Below, piece by piece: positions 23,521 through 35,215 of a DNA stretch of 64,000 bases. The stretch's first letter is position 1. Each line of letters begins with the position of its first letter. The DNA comes from Leptobrachium leishanense (Eukaryota; Chordata; Amphibia; Anura; Megophryidae), in the NCBI GenBank assembly GCA_009667805.1, contig CM019064.1:79772675-79836674 (forward strand), in the 5' to 3' direction. The position numbers and the translations under genes were made by a program. Below the pieces are notes generated by a model, which saw nothing but the letters and a program-made list of their open reading frames with translations, searched no databases and was not told the DNA's origin.

Positions 23521-24567
23521 TGTCACGGACCCCTCTGCCTGCCTGTCCGGCTCGCCAGACACGCTCTCCAAGATCAGCCCGTCCTTCAAATCACTAACCG
23601 ATTCGATACCTCGAGCGGCCAATCCGCTCTTTCTGGCCACTGCTCTTCACCAATGGACGGATTGGACGAACCGCTAAGTGTCTTCCCAGGTTAAATGGCT
23701 GTCGCTCTAAATGAGACACCAGGTAAGCTGTATGTTCAAACAGGAGACTGTTTTATTCAGGACAAAAACCACAGGTATTTATGGTACAGCATTCAAACTT
23801 CCCTCAGCAACATATAACCGGGTGAAGCACACAAACTCACAATCAGTGATCACACACACAGTAATTTAGGCCCGCGTCAGACGAGCGCACTTTTTGCGTC
23901 CGTCTGACCGCACTGTTTGTTGTCCGTTGCAGCTTTTCAAAGGAGTCAATAGAGAACAACACACGAAGCACGTGCGCACTTTTTCACGTGCACGCAACGC
24001 ATGTTGCAACGAATGCCAAAATGGCATCAACGTGAAAAAGCTTGACGGACGTAGAGAAACAACTGCATACAGGTTTTTTTTTCTCAACATCAGTCAAAAT
24101 TAACTGATAAAAAACAGTACATCCTTTACGGTGCGCAGTCAGTGCGCTTGTCTGACCCCAGCCTTACATAAACCATTGTCCCAATAAATCAGATTGGGAC
24201 AGTGTTTGCCTGGGACAAGGGTAGATTAACAACTCCTCAAACATGCAGCAGATAAAGATAGACAATAGCATTCTTGCATAATCAGATTCAACATAAACAT
24301 TCTGCACAAAAAAGAGGAGGCCTGCACCTCCAAAACACATCTCCAAATTCAAATGACGCATGTCACAGGGGAACAGTCTGTTTAACGGGGAGCGGGCTCC
24401 CAAACAGGGAAGGGGCCAGGGGGTAACAGTTGCAATATAAAGTCCACAGGGCAAAACCCAGGGAATAAATGCCGTTTACGGGGGATAGGTCCTAAAACAG
24501 GGGAACACAAAAGGAATAAAAGGCTGTCTGACTTCAAGCAGGGGAGCGCCATGTCAGGTCCTTGACA
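23521..24567 (-). mobile_element. Probable solo LTR with a MITE inside
   Basis: Starts TGTCACGGACC and ends GGTCCTTGACA, so it has TG...CA ends with matching inverted tips. GCCAT and ACCAT flank it (4 of 5 bases alike). On the minus strand there is a TATA-like CATAAATA and an AATAAA near 23755, the usual order for an LTR read on that strand. Without the 295-bp MITE at 23869-24163 the length is about 750 bp. The LTR family is not identified. Confidence 0.45.
23869..24163. mobile_element. Harbinger-like MITE, copy 1 (295 bp)
   Basis: Flanked by TTA on each side. The ends are GGCCCGCGTCAGACGAGCGC and, in reverse complement, GGCTGGGGTCAGACAAGCGC. The interior is CpG-rich with repeated ACGCA/TGCGT motifs. 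Part of a five-copy family in this window. Confidence 0.75.
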
Positions 24568-24572
24568 ACCAT

Positions 24573-24985
24573 TGTCTGATCATGGAGCTTGAAATCAAAA
24601 ATGCGCACACAAGAAAAAAAAATAATTATATAAAGCACCCGCACACCTTCCACAGGCATGCAAAAATATGTAGTTTGAGCTTGTAAAATGGCTTTGCACT
24701 TCTATGAAGCATGATAATGTAAGTTATCATTTACCAAGGATCAAAAAAACACTTAAAAATTCTTCCACACATTCCACTCTTCTGGTTATGAAGCGGTGTG
24801 AAAAAAGATGGCTGTAAACACACGAGGTTATGAAGCTAGTGTGATCGGACGGTCAAGACTGAATGGCATTTGTTAGTTGGCGAGCTCAGTTTTAAGTGAA
24901 TGAGCGTCATACTGCAGGTATACGGAGGAAAAAAAAAAAAAATAGAAATACCTGTATTGGGAACACTTTGTGACTGAACCTTTTG
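24573..24985. other. No gene; A-runs
   Basis: Non-coding, with an A-run at about 24930-24941. Nothing else recognised. Confidence 0.45.
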
Positions 24986-24993
24986 TACATGTG

Positions 24994-26138
24994 CAGAGGC
25001 GTCGCTAGGTGGGGGTGACACCAGGTGACACCCGCCCTTAGGGTGACACCAAAGACTTTGATTTTTTAACTGGCCGCCAGCCGCTGCACTGCAGGTTACT
25101 AACTTTGGACCAAAGTTAGTAACGTGCAGTGCGGCTGCGGCCGCCGGTTCAAAAATCAAAGTCTTTGGTGTCACCCTGAGGGCATAAAAAAAAATCAAAG
25201 ATGGCGGCTGGTCCGTCCCACACACCAGAGGGAGCGCCGCGCTGGTGGGCTGTCGTCTCTGCCGACAGTGCCGAGTGAGTCATCAGCAGCAGCCTGCCCT
25301 AACAGCTCCATCCTGGCTCCTGGTTGTTCAAGTTACAAAGCGTACGGCTGCACCATGCCTGCCTCCTGACCAGAGCAGCCTGCCTGAGCACAGGAGGAGC
25401 CCGTTCGTTCAATCCAAGCAGCGCGCCACACCCACACACGTACTCTTCTACCCTGACACCCCCCCCCCAAAATATATTTAATCACATGTGACCTGCCTGT
25501 GTTTTTACTCCGATTCCAAAATCCTAAGTATACTAATATACACAAATATTTGTAATTTTCTTTCCCGCAAAATTACTTTCATAGTATAAATAAAAGAAGT
25601 ACATTTTATTCTATTCTTTCACTTAAGATAAGCATACTCCGCAATATTTTTCTACTTCTATTCAACGGCAGCGACCATTTCTCCTGCTGGCTGAAGTTAC
25701 TTTTTTAAATGTCCTGGTTTTCAATTTGAAAAAAATGGTCACCTTACTTTAGCACCGCCACCAACTATGGAATAGTGACCTATGTTGGTTGTTTTTATAT
25801 GTAGTTATGTACTGTATAGGGAGCACTTGCTGGAACAGAAACAAAGGCTTATCTAGCTTCACTTTGAAATTTGGAAAATATCTTTACCTAGAGGTCAAAA
25901 GAGCAATAAAATAAAATGAAATTTACCAGTGCCAGCTATCAATGCATTATTATTTAAATGGACTGCCTGAATTAGTGTGCATTGTAGGAGGTCACTACTA
26001 CACTTGTATCTAGATTTTGTTCCATAAAACTTGCCATGTGTATGAGCGGATTATAGATCCCCACAACAAATAATTTTGTGTAAAACTCGGGGAGGGGGGG
26101 GACTCGAGGGGGTGACACCAACCCTAGTGACGCCACTG
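24994..26138. mobile_element. hAT element, 1145 bp
   Basis: Perfect 8-bp duplication TACATGTG at 24986-24993 and 26139-26146. The ends are CAGAGGCGTCGCTAGGTGGG and, in reverse complement, CAGTGGCGTCACTAGGGTTG. Near the left end there is a local inverted arrangement around TTACTAACTTTGGACCAAAG. No transposase frame. It belongs to a hAT type with CAGTGGCGT ends; the element starting at 63830 has similar first bases. Confidence 0.85.
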
Positions 26139-26159
26139 TACATGTGCACCTTACTATAA

Positions 26160-26575
26160 GGCTAGGGTCAGACGAACGCATTTTTTGCGTAGTCCGTGAA
26201 AAAGGGTGTTCGAACGACTGGACGTATTTTCTCATGGAATACGCGATAGCGGTCATACGATGCGCAATTTCGTGCGTGATTTTGTATGGATCATCAATAA
26301 AACACTTTTTGCGTCTGGACGTTATGTAGGCCGGACATGAGCAGCGTCTGACGTCTCTTAATCACGCACACACGCCGCTAGCAGACGCAGCGCACTCTGT
26401 ACGTCAGTACTAGCAGTTTCACGTTCTCGAAAAAATGCGTTTGTTTGCCGCTTGCGTTGCCCGGCCGAACTTTCGTGCGGCCGTACTTCGTATATTGCCT
26501 GTCATTTGCTGCTACTACGGCCATGATAAAGTGCGGCTGCACGCGCGTTCGCACTGCGTTCGTCTGACCTCAGCC
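26160..26575. mobile_element. Harbinger-like MITE, copy 2 (416 bp)
   Basis: Flanked by TAA on both sides. Ends GGCTAGGGTCAGACGAACGC and, in reverse complement, GGCTGAGGTCAGACGAACGC. Same length as the copy at 61163-61578. Confidence 0.8.
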
Positions 26576-27289
26576 TAACTCTGGTTATAAATCAGCAAAG
26601 CGGAATGAAATGATTTAGAAATTACCCAGACATCTTAAATGCAAGAGAGAAAAAACCCAAACACATCTTCGTTCCAGTCACTCTTGAGGTCTCTCGTTTT
26701 ATGTGCTATGATGAAAGATCAATCTATGTAACACCGTTTCTCCAACAAGAACGAACACGTATAAACCACAGACTAGATATCCATCACCTTCACGGTTTGA
26801 CAAAACAGGAATTTGTATTCCACTAAACCCTGGATGCATTAAGTATTTTACCATTGTAAGGCTGATGTCCTTTTGTCATCTAACATTAATGGGAAGCTAA
26901 TTAACATACATTGAAAAGGCCACCACCTTCCACAAAGAAAAGCAAGTCCATAGGCTCGCTAGCCAACAGGTGTCCATCAGCAAATATACGGGCAAATCTA
27001 TAAAGGCCTTCATTGGTAATTATACAAACACTGAAGAAACCTTAGGAGCCAACTACACGTACGTAGGACCCTGGATTCGAGTTTAACATTTATTAATGTA
27101 TACATGTAAAATCTGGCATAACTTTAGGAGACTGAGAAAATTTGAGGAAAATGTAACAGGATCATCATTTCTAGTTGGGTATTAGAATCTCATCTCAGGG
27201 CTCCATGGAAATCTGTGGACTACAGGAGCGGGTACCTCAAGGCAGTGCTTTGCGCCACGTCAAGTAACAGTCTGCGCTTCAGTTATTCC

Positions 27290-27413
27290 ATGCCCAGACG
27301 CGCTGACAGCGACACTGTAATGGAAATCTGCTCGTGGGGAATTTCTACCTTACCGTCACCTTGTTCCCGCGCCAGTTGGAATCTGGCCCTCAGTTGCCAA
27401 AGATGAGGTTTTT
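27290..27413 (-). other. Possible short coding block, unassigned
   Basis: On the minus strand about 36 codons stay open (starting QLRARFQLAREQGDG and ending SARLGME before a stop). Their base composition is markedly GC-richer than the AT-rich flanks. I do not recognise a family. The plus strand also has an open frame here (27215-27406). It could be a decayed exon or transposon relic, or chance. Confidence 0.2.
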
Positions 27414-27514
27414 AATGAAAAAACAGAGGCATAAATTACATGGGTTAGTACCCAGATTTTCTTGCCATTAAGGTATAAGTGACTGGTATAGAAGATTTTG
27501 TAATCTCTTTAGGC

Positions 27515-27670
27515 CATGTGTTTCCCAAAACCTGTCCCCAGGACCCACTAACAGGTCAGGTTTGAGAATATCTGAAGGTGATACAATCTGCTGATCCGTG
27601 ATTGCAGTATTCCATCTGCATCTCCCCATAAAAATCTGGTAGGACTTCCCAAAGACAGGGTGGGGAATGG
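27515..27670 (-). mobile_element. Decayed copy of the small hAT MITE
   Basis: GTTTCCCAAAACCTGTCCCC and GTGATTGCAGTATTCCATCT are similar to the tandem pair at 21909-22265. Termini are eroded and no clean 8-bp duplication is visible. Confidence 0.5.
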
Positions 27671-28082
27671 TTTTAGGCTAATACAGGCATATATACATTT
27701 TGAAGCATAGATGTCACAAAAGAAAAATCTTAAGAATTTAGAGCAGTTTCCTTAGAAGAAAATCACATTATTGAATTTCATGCCAAACACTCCAGCTAAA
27801 GACCCGAGTGCCCACATAACAATGGGGTTAAACAGCATTTTACAGACCATGATAAATAAAGGCCACATGATGGATAAGCACTTCCCTCTTATTGTAGGCC
27901 TTGGGCCACGGAAGACACACACAGAAAAAAAAAATTCTCAAATGATCATGTAATGACATAATGAACTTTTTTGCATCTGCAGGCTAAGTCTAAGTGATCC
28001 GGAATAGCCGGTGTTCCCTGCTCGCTGGAAAAAGCGTATGACAATCCAGTTCAACAGTTTGGTTCAGAGCTGGGTTTCCCAA

Positions 28083-28330
28083 ACTCGCAGAATGCTAGGG
28101 TTCTCTTAAAACTCGCAGAATGCTAGGGTTCTCTTAAAACTCGCAGAATGCTAGGGTTCTCTTAAAACTCGCAGAATGCTAGGGTTCTCTTAAAACTCGC
28201 AGAATGCTAGGGTTCTCTTAAAACTCGCAGAATGCTAGGGTTCTCTTAAAACTCGCAGAATGCTAGGGTTCTCTTAAAACTCGCAGAATGCTAGGGTTCT
28301 CTTAAAACTCGCAGAATGCTAGGGTTTTCG
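28083..28330 (+). repeat. Homogeneous 28-bp tandem repeat
   Basis: Nine head-to-tail units of ACTCGCAGAATGCTAGGGTT plus CTCTTAAA. The first eight are identical as read and the last is interrupted by a base change. No spacers, so this is a minisatellite. Its homogeneity suggests recent expansion or an assembly-sensitive locus. Confidence 0.95.
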
Positions 28331-28333
28331 AAA

Positions 28334-28756
28334 ATAATGTAATTAGGGGAGGAAACGCATTCCCTGTCGGACTTTGCATAGTGCTTGTTACTAGCTGGTC
28401 CTAAAATAGCATATATTTATGCAGGTGACCTTTGAGAACTTCAGTGGTTCAACTTCAAAACCAAAAGGCCCCATTCCCATCTAACCGGTAATATGCAGCA
28501 ACTATGTTAGCAGCTCGACTTGCAAAAGGAGGGAGCAGTGCCGCCTCTGGTACCCTCTCCAAGAGTCCAAAGAGATGGAGCAACGTTTTACCAGTTACCT
28601 GACGAGGACTGCTGCTGTACGTGCAATCGCAGCACCAATCCATCATGCTGCACAGGCAGTGCAGAACTTGTGAACGAACGTTGGCAGGTTCCTTGCAATA
28701 TGCAAGTCTGCATAATGTAAGCCAAGAAATTTACATACGTTACACAAACTGCGTGA
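28334..28756. other. No gene recognised
   Basis: Overlapping open frames on both strands at 28455-28720, one of them Cys-rich. Neither resembles a family I know. Confidence 0.4.
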
Positions 28757-29072
28757 GGCTACGGTCACACGAGCGTTTTTGAGAGCGGAAGGAACGTCTG
28801 AGAGTGGACGTTCCTTCCATTCTGACGCCCATGTGGCCACCTCGCTGAGCGCAGTTAGTGCGCTCAGTGCTGCGAGGCTCGATCCTCCTATGGAGATCGC
28901 GCTTTGTAGCCCCATCCAACATCCGTCTTAGCTTTATGACGGGGAGGCACGTCCGGTGTAACGTGCACAACTAGTGCGCATGCTACCCGGTGTGGCCCTC
29001 CCCGTCGAGCCTGTCACTGCTGCGTAGGGGTGGTCACACGGATGCATTCTGTGCTCTCGTGTGACTGTGGCC
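28757..29072. mobile_element. Harbinger-like MITE, copy 3 (316 bp)
   Basis: Ends GGCTACGGTCACACGAGCG and, in reverse complement, GGCCACAGTCACACGAGAGC. Flanks are TGA and TAA (2 of 3 alike). More diverged than the other copies. Confidence 0.6.
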
Positions 29073-29075
29073 TAA

Positions 29076-30008
29076 GAAGCAGCAGGGACCTCTGCATTTG
29101 GGGAATCCCCAAGCTGAAGAGGGGGGAGCAGCCCAGTGCTGTCGGATAAAAAGGGGAGTATTTACACCTAAGAAAATAATATAGCAGATAATTGGGCAGA
29201 TTCTGTTGACAGTATCTGCCCAAATATTTAAGGGGATGGGGGGATATTTTAAGTACAGTGGCCCTGAAAAAGAACCTCAACAGGTGGTGGAAAGTGGGGG
29301 AGGGTTGATTAAAAGGAAATAACTTTAAATACATACGCTTGTCTATGGCCACCTCTGAAATGGTTTTTACATCATCAGGAAAACACGCTAAAAATATATT
29401 TCAGCTGCCGCTTACTCCGAATGCACAACTCTACAGAGATAAAGCCCTTCAGTGGGAAGAAAGAATTTGGATATTTGGTCTAAAAAAATCATAAGCCACC
29501 TGTTCACACTCCCGTTCGCTCTCCCGTTCACCCCAAATGCTTTTTTTCCATGCTGCCGTCACGCTATTCCTGAAGATCGCTCCAGCAGAAGATAGCTAAA
29601 GTATTGGAATTTGGAGCTATGCAAAGAATGGCAGGAGCGCGGCAATAAACAAGAAATAAGCTCTTACTATATCAAGCACTGCAAATAATAGTGACGGAGA
29701 TCCTGTGAAATAAAAGATACCGCAAAGCACAGCTGTAAGTGATGAATGGAAAGACCGATCATCCCCTGCACCGTTCCCTAGCGGGGATATCCCCAGCATT
29801 AAGCATGTTCTTCACACTACATTCATTTTACAGGGGAGTAGATAGCCCTCCAACAACACCTATACCAGCTGTCATGTTAGATAGTAGTCCTCTTGAAAGC
29901 AGAAAAAAATCCAAATTCTAGTGTTTGAATTACAGTGTTGAGAGGAGCCGGTGTTTCTCGGCAGAGCAATCCTAGCACGTTTTTTGATTCAATGGCAAAC
30001 AACGGCAC
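29076..30008. other. No gene; a short palindromic segment
   Basis: AATTGGGCAGATTCTG near 29182 recurs at 41470-41500 in a related palindromic setting, so part of this interval may be a decayed relative of the 41426-41991 element. Otherwise nothing recognised. Confidence 0.35.
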
Positions 30009-30011
30009 TTA

Positions 30012-30404
30012 GGCCCATGTCAGACAAACGCAGTGATCACGTCTGTGTTGAATAGAGACCCACACACGAAGCACGTCCGCACAGAAGTGCGGACGCACAA
30101 CGCACCGGACGCAATTTAGGCAAGAACGTCAAACCGCTAGGACGGACGCACAGAGTGCGCCACGTCCGCGTAGCTTTGTGTGTGTGTGTGAGTGATGGAA
30201 CGTAGTCAGACGGACTGCATTTTTGACAGACAAAATGGTTTTTCATATGATGTATCAATTTTTTTCATTTTACATATTTCCCACCCACATCAGTCAAAAA
30301 CAAGTCTGTCAAAAAAATGGCCCGTGTGGTGTCTACAGTATCATCAGAAAGTACGTCAGTTGTGCACGGACGCACAGTGTGCTCAGAATGCGTTCGTATT
30401 AGCC
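30012..30404. mobile_element. Harbinger-like MITE, copy 4 (393 bp)
   Basis: Flanked by TTA on both sides. Ends GGCCCATGTCAGACAAACGC and, in reverse complement, GGCTAATACGAACGCATTC. Interior has the same GGACGCAC-type CpG motifs. Confidence 0.7.
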
Positions 30405-30407
30405 TTA

Positions 30408-31026
30408 GTGGATAACCCCCATAGACGTTTAGGAAGCTTGTAGGGCTTATCCCACAATACATGACTCACACAGCTGTCCTCAGGTAGGAAGGATCTGGGT
30501 GGGACAGCCAGAAAAGAAAAAACACACAAGCTTTAAATCGACAAGACAGATGAATGCTGGTAAAAGTATGAGAAAGTTTCCCAACGGTCTGTGCGTGTTT
30601 TAAAAACATAAAGCGCTGCAGACACACCCATCCTTCACCCACTTTCAATCCAACACTCGCATTGTGTCACAGAACTAATCATGGCAGAGAATCCAGGAAA
30701 CCGATTACATAGGCTGATAAAAAGGCAGCCAAACGTATCAGTCACACAGACAGCAGTGTCCCGAAGGCAGAACCTTGCCTCACTCACACCACCCAAAGCC
30801 TCCTCCCAGCGCAGCTACGTCTGGGGTGACTAGTCTGTGCTCTTTTAATATTTTAGAACATATTCCATGAAGCTCAGATTGCCTCATAGCCGATTGAGCC
30901 TCAAGGATCATGATGTGTCAAAATGATTAGTCACTATTGACACTGGCGTGGAGGAGTTGGTGATTACCATATATAAATTTAAATTGAGGACGCCATTCCT
31001 TTTAACGAGTCAATTGCTGGAAGATT
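30408..31026. other. No gene or recognised repeat
   Basis: Non-coding; short chance frames only. Confidence 0.45.
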
Positions 31027-33710
31027 TATTTATTTCTTTATAAAGGATTTTACCAGGAAGGATACATTGAGATTTCTCTCGTTTTCAAGTATGTCCTGGG
31101 TTCGAGAAGATTGAGTGGTTACAAAAATACAAAATAGTAAAATGCAAGATATTAACACAAGACCAAATATACAGATTATTTCCTACATATTTATTTTTCT
31201 GTTAAAGTCATTATGTTACATGTTTACAGGTGCATTTCGTATTGAGGTATGTTAATAGGGAAGTCTTAAGGGACTTTAGACTGGGGGAAGATTTGACGGT
31301 GTCTGGGAGGTTATTCCATATTTGCGGTGCTCTGTAGGAAAATAAGGATCGAGCCATTTTCTTTTTGTATTGCAAGTAAGGTGCTGGTCCTGGATCTGAG
31401 GTTATAGGATGAGGGAACTGCCGGGGGAAGCAGCATATTCAGGTAGGGTGGTAGCTTCCCAGAAAAGCTCTTAAACACCAGGTTGGAAAGGTGAAGGGTG
31501 CGTCTAGAGTCCAGTGATGGCCAGTTTAGTTCTTTTAACATGTCACAATGGTGTGTCATGTAGTTACATTGTAGCACAAAGCGACAGAATGAGTTATACA
31601 ATGTAGTAAGTTTCTGGAGGTGTGTTTGTGGGGCGGCTGCATACACTACATCTCCGTATTCAATGGCTGGCATAAGCATTTGTTGTACAATCTGCTTTCT
31701 TACCGCGGGGCTCAGGCAGGATTTGTTTCTGTACAGGGCACCTAGTTTGGGGTAGAGTTTAGATGAGAGTTTTTCGATGTGGGGGCCAAAAGATAGATTT
31801 GGGTCTAACCACATACCTAGGTATTTGAGAGAAGTGACTGTGGTCAGCGTGCCATTTGATTTTGTCCCAACACATAGATGGGGTGTTTGCAATTTGTGTA
31901 GTTTAGGTGTGGTTCCAAAGAGCATTGTTACAGTTTTGTCAGTATTTAGAAAATGTTTGTTATTTGCGATCCACTTTTCTACCCCTGTGAACTGTTCTTG
32001 CAGCACTGCCTCCAGCTGTGGGAGATTTGGTTTGCTGGTATAGATTACAGTGTTGTCTGCGTACATGTGTACAGTTGAAGCTTTGCAGACATTGGGCAGA
32101 TCGTTTATGAATATTGTGAATAGCAGGGGGCCAAGTATCGAGCCTTGGGGTACCCCGCACGTGACTGGGAGGGGAAGGGAAGTGCTGTCAGAAATGGACA
32201 CAAATTGAGACCTATCAGACACATATGATTGGAACCAGGTTAACGTAGTATCACCAATACCAGAGTTTTTACGTTTTTGTAATAGGATGCCATGGTCTAC
32301 TGTGTCAAAAGCCTTGGCAAAATCCAGGAAGATGGCTCCAGTTAGATTTCCTTGTTCCATGCCAGCTTGGATATCATTACAAACTTTTAAAAGGGCAGTT
32401 GTAGTTGAATGGTTTGGACGAAAGCCTGATTGATCTGGGGTTAAATAGTTCTGATACTGATAATCATATAATTGAGTGTAGACACATTTTTCCAGAATTT
32501 TTGACATTACAGGGAGCAGTGATATTGGGCGGTAGTTGGATACCAAAGTATTGTCTCCACTTTTATGGATAGGTACCACCCTTGCAGTCTTCCAGAGTTT
32601 GGGTATGTATCCGGTCGCCAGTGATTCATTAATCAGGGTTGCGACAGGTTTTGCAATTGCTGGTGCACTGATTTTCAGCAGCATTGCTGGGATTTGATCA
32701 GGTCCAGACTGGTATTTCATTTTTTGGTTACGGAGAAGTTTAGTGATGGCACTGACAGGCACTGGTCTAAAACTGAATTTCTCTGGGTTACGGGGTCTTC
32801 GCACTGTTGGTGGGTCCTGACCTGCGTGCGGCCTTTCTGATTGCGTGTCATTTCCTAGCTTAGCAATCAGGGTGGTGGCGCATCCAACAAAATAATTATT
32901 AAAAGCATTTGCTACATCTAGGGGGTGTTGTACAGTTTGGTTGTTTACTTTTAAAGCAGCTGGTTGGGAGTGGACGGGGGGTGCTTGTTTGTTACTTATG
33001 ATTTTCCAAAAATTTCTGGGGTTTGATATGTTATTGTTTAAATTTTCATTGAAGTATTGGGCTTTAGCCATTTTTGTTTGTTTTGTGCATTCATTCCGGC
33101 ATTCACAGTGATCGTTCATGGATCCAGTACTCTTGAACTTTGACCACAGGGAGTCTCTAAACTGGTACATATGCGTGAGGTCAGCTGTAACCCAGGGGAG
33201 ATGGACCCCTTTTACTCGCACTTTGCGCAGTGGGGTATGGGTGTTCCAGACTTTCAGGAGCTCGGCTTGAAAAGTATTCAATTGCACAGTCCAGGTCTGT
33301 GATTAGGTTTAGTCTGTAGTTCCATGGGAGCTGTTTGAGATCATTTAGGAAGGATTCAAGATTAAATTTCTTGAAAGACCTGGTGATTATTACCTTTGGT
33401 GGACATTTTGTGGCCCTTATTTTGCGCACACAGTACACTAGGCAGTGATCACTGAAACTGTTAGCGAGAACGCCTGCCTCCTGTATTCGATCAGGACATG
33501 AGGAGAGAATCCAGTCCAGGAAGGTGTGGTATGGGCTTTTCATATTAATGCAAGTGGGGGAGGAGATTAAGGCTTTGCAGCTAACACACTTAAACAGTGA
33601 GCAGTGTTTATTGTTTTTAGGATTCAGCCAATCAATATTAAAGTCGCCGAGGACCAGCAGTTCGCTTTTTTGGTTTTGAGCGGGATTGCACTTTGTAGAT
33701 GTTGTTCCAA
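31027..33710 (-). mobile_element. 5'-truncated LINE, Rex1/CR1/L2-like
   Basis: Minus-strand non-LTR retrotransposon. The 3' end is the tail at 31027-31100 that is also found on the SINEs at 1380, 3586 and 40262. The 5' break lies inside the endonuclease domain near 33700. Family naming beyond the Jockey-like group is from motif style; a phylogeny would be needed to choose between Rex1, CR1 and L2. Confidence 0.8.
31311..33705 (-). pseudogene. LINE endonuclease (C-terminal part) and reverse transcriptase
   Basis: From the right, the EN remnant reads LLVLGDFNIDWLNP (about 33620-33660) and then SDHCLVYCVRK. One frame change near 33285 leads into 658 codons of RT and C-terminal region: WKTARVVPIHKSGDN, NYRPISLLPVMSKILEK, SGFRPNHSTTTALL, AIFLDFAKAFDTVDH, GVPQGSILGPLLFTIFIND. 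The catalytic box reads MYADNTVIY, with Asn in place of the second Asp of YADD, which should abolish polymerase activity. The enzyme would nick the target and copy LINE RNA from its 3' tail. The single frameshift and one missense change suggest a fairly young copy. Confidence 0.85.
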
Positions 33711-34263
33711 AATAAAAGGGGCAAGGTGGCTGACCCCTGTTTTAGGTGTTGCAGCTATGCTATGGATAAATATTAATGACAAAGGGACTAATGTGCTTCT
33801 CCAGCACATTTCATTTAAATTTTACACATACCCGTTGTCAGTCAGTTGATCATTAACCCATTGCACAGTGGTTAATATTTAGACAGTTTGGAGAAGACGT
33901 GGGCTCAAGCTTCCCTATCCCGATTCACAAAAATTGTGAGTGGCAATTCATATTACCCTGTCCCGGATGGATCACAGAGACATTACCCAGAATATCACAG
34001 TTTATAAAAAGACAGAAAGCAGGTCTGTGACAACCTCAAAATGAAAATAAAAAAAAACTGAAGCAGTTAAAAAAGTCTTTCAAGAGAATCAAATAGCGTA
34101 ATAAGTAATATGATAAAGAAAAGCACAAAATAATGATACATAAAATTATATTAAACACCGGAGAATTAAAAGGATTAGAAAGCAGAGGAGGAGACGTAAC
34201 TATGAGGATGTGTGGGGCAGAGAGGACAGGCTAGAAGATATGGAGACAGAGGGACTGACCTCA
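33711..34263. other. No gene recognised
   Basis: AT-rich, no repeat boundary recognised. Confidence 0.4.
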
Positions 34264-35215
34264 ACTTAAAGGGTGACTACCTCCAAAAAAACGAAATGTT
34301 CTTGTTTTGTGTATGTTAGGTTGCCGATATCTTACATGTGCTTTATTTTTCTTTTGTAGGTATAGTTAACCCATTAACTCATAACGCAAGACATCCACCT
34401 GCAGCCAATGATGCGTGTGGCATGTCAGGGGTGTAGGCGGGCCAGAGGAGGGGCCACAGCAGCCAGGGAGCCAAGAAATGCGCCAACGGGCACAACCCAT
34501 CTGGCTGTAAGGGGTTAAGAAACTATTTTACTCTATCAGGTTTATTCAGAGAAGGGTGAAAACCAGGAGAACTGGCAGGAGAAGAGAACAATCTAGACCA
34601 AATAGCCGATTTGGAAAGTGAGATAAATTGGAGAATTTCTCTGGTTTGGCTATTTTGACCTAGAATTTTCACCTCTCCAGTTATTCTCCTGAGGTTCACC
34701 TTTCTTTGAATAGAACTGTACGTGTGTCACTGGGTGAATCCTTTTTGTGATCTTTTGTGTTGTAAACTGCCCCCCACAGTATCTTCACATTACATGTCCA
34801 CATTGGGTGGCTATGACCATAGAATGGAGTCTATGGGTCGAACATTGACTTCATGGCAATACAATGATCACTGAATCATTGTATTGTGTGGGATGTATTC
34901 AAAGGACATAACAGGGCGTAGAAGTCTGTTAAACTCCCGGTCTTATCTCATTCAGAAGAATAGCAGCACCCTTTAGAATTATCAAAACATACCCTCCATC
35001 TCATTAACTGTTAAAGCAAGCCACAAAAGAACATTTGCACACATTTTGGTACATGTTGTATCATGGAAAATAACCACAAAATGCAAACCAGCGATAAAAA
35101 AATAAATAAATAAATAAACTAGCTTTATTTTTCCTTTTTACATGCAATTACTTCAAAGTAAAGCAAAACAAAAACCGCAGCATGTGTTTTATAAAGTGGT
35201 TTTATTTGTAATGAA
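34264..35215. mobile_element. TTAA-type non-autonomous element (copy B)
   Basis: Starts at TTAAAGGGTGACTACC. It aligns in inverted orientation with 76-854, for example GATCTTTTGTGTTGTAAACT at about 34750 against the reverse complement near 700. The far end does not reach the TTAA terminus seen in copy A, so it is truncated or diverged there. It holds a palindromic MITE at 34537-34718. Confidence 0.5.
34537..34718. mobile_element. Palindromic MITE inside copy B
   Basis: CAGGTTTATTCAGAGAAGG at the left, and the right end in reverse complement is CAGTTCTATTCAAAGAAAGG. The two arms are complementary over most of the length (AATAGCCGATTTGG faces TTGGCTATTTTGAC). Related to 450-625 but at a different point in the host repeat. 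Confidence 0.55.

Noticed and set aside
28083..28330. CRISPR array
   Set aside because: Repeats are contiguous with no spacers, in a vertebrate-like context.
28455..28720. Cys-rich small protein on the plus strand
   Set aside because: An overlapping minus-strand frame exists and there is no family or gene context.
31777..32043. Plus-strand frame of 88 codons
   Set aside because: It is the shadow of the LINE RT on the minus strand.
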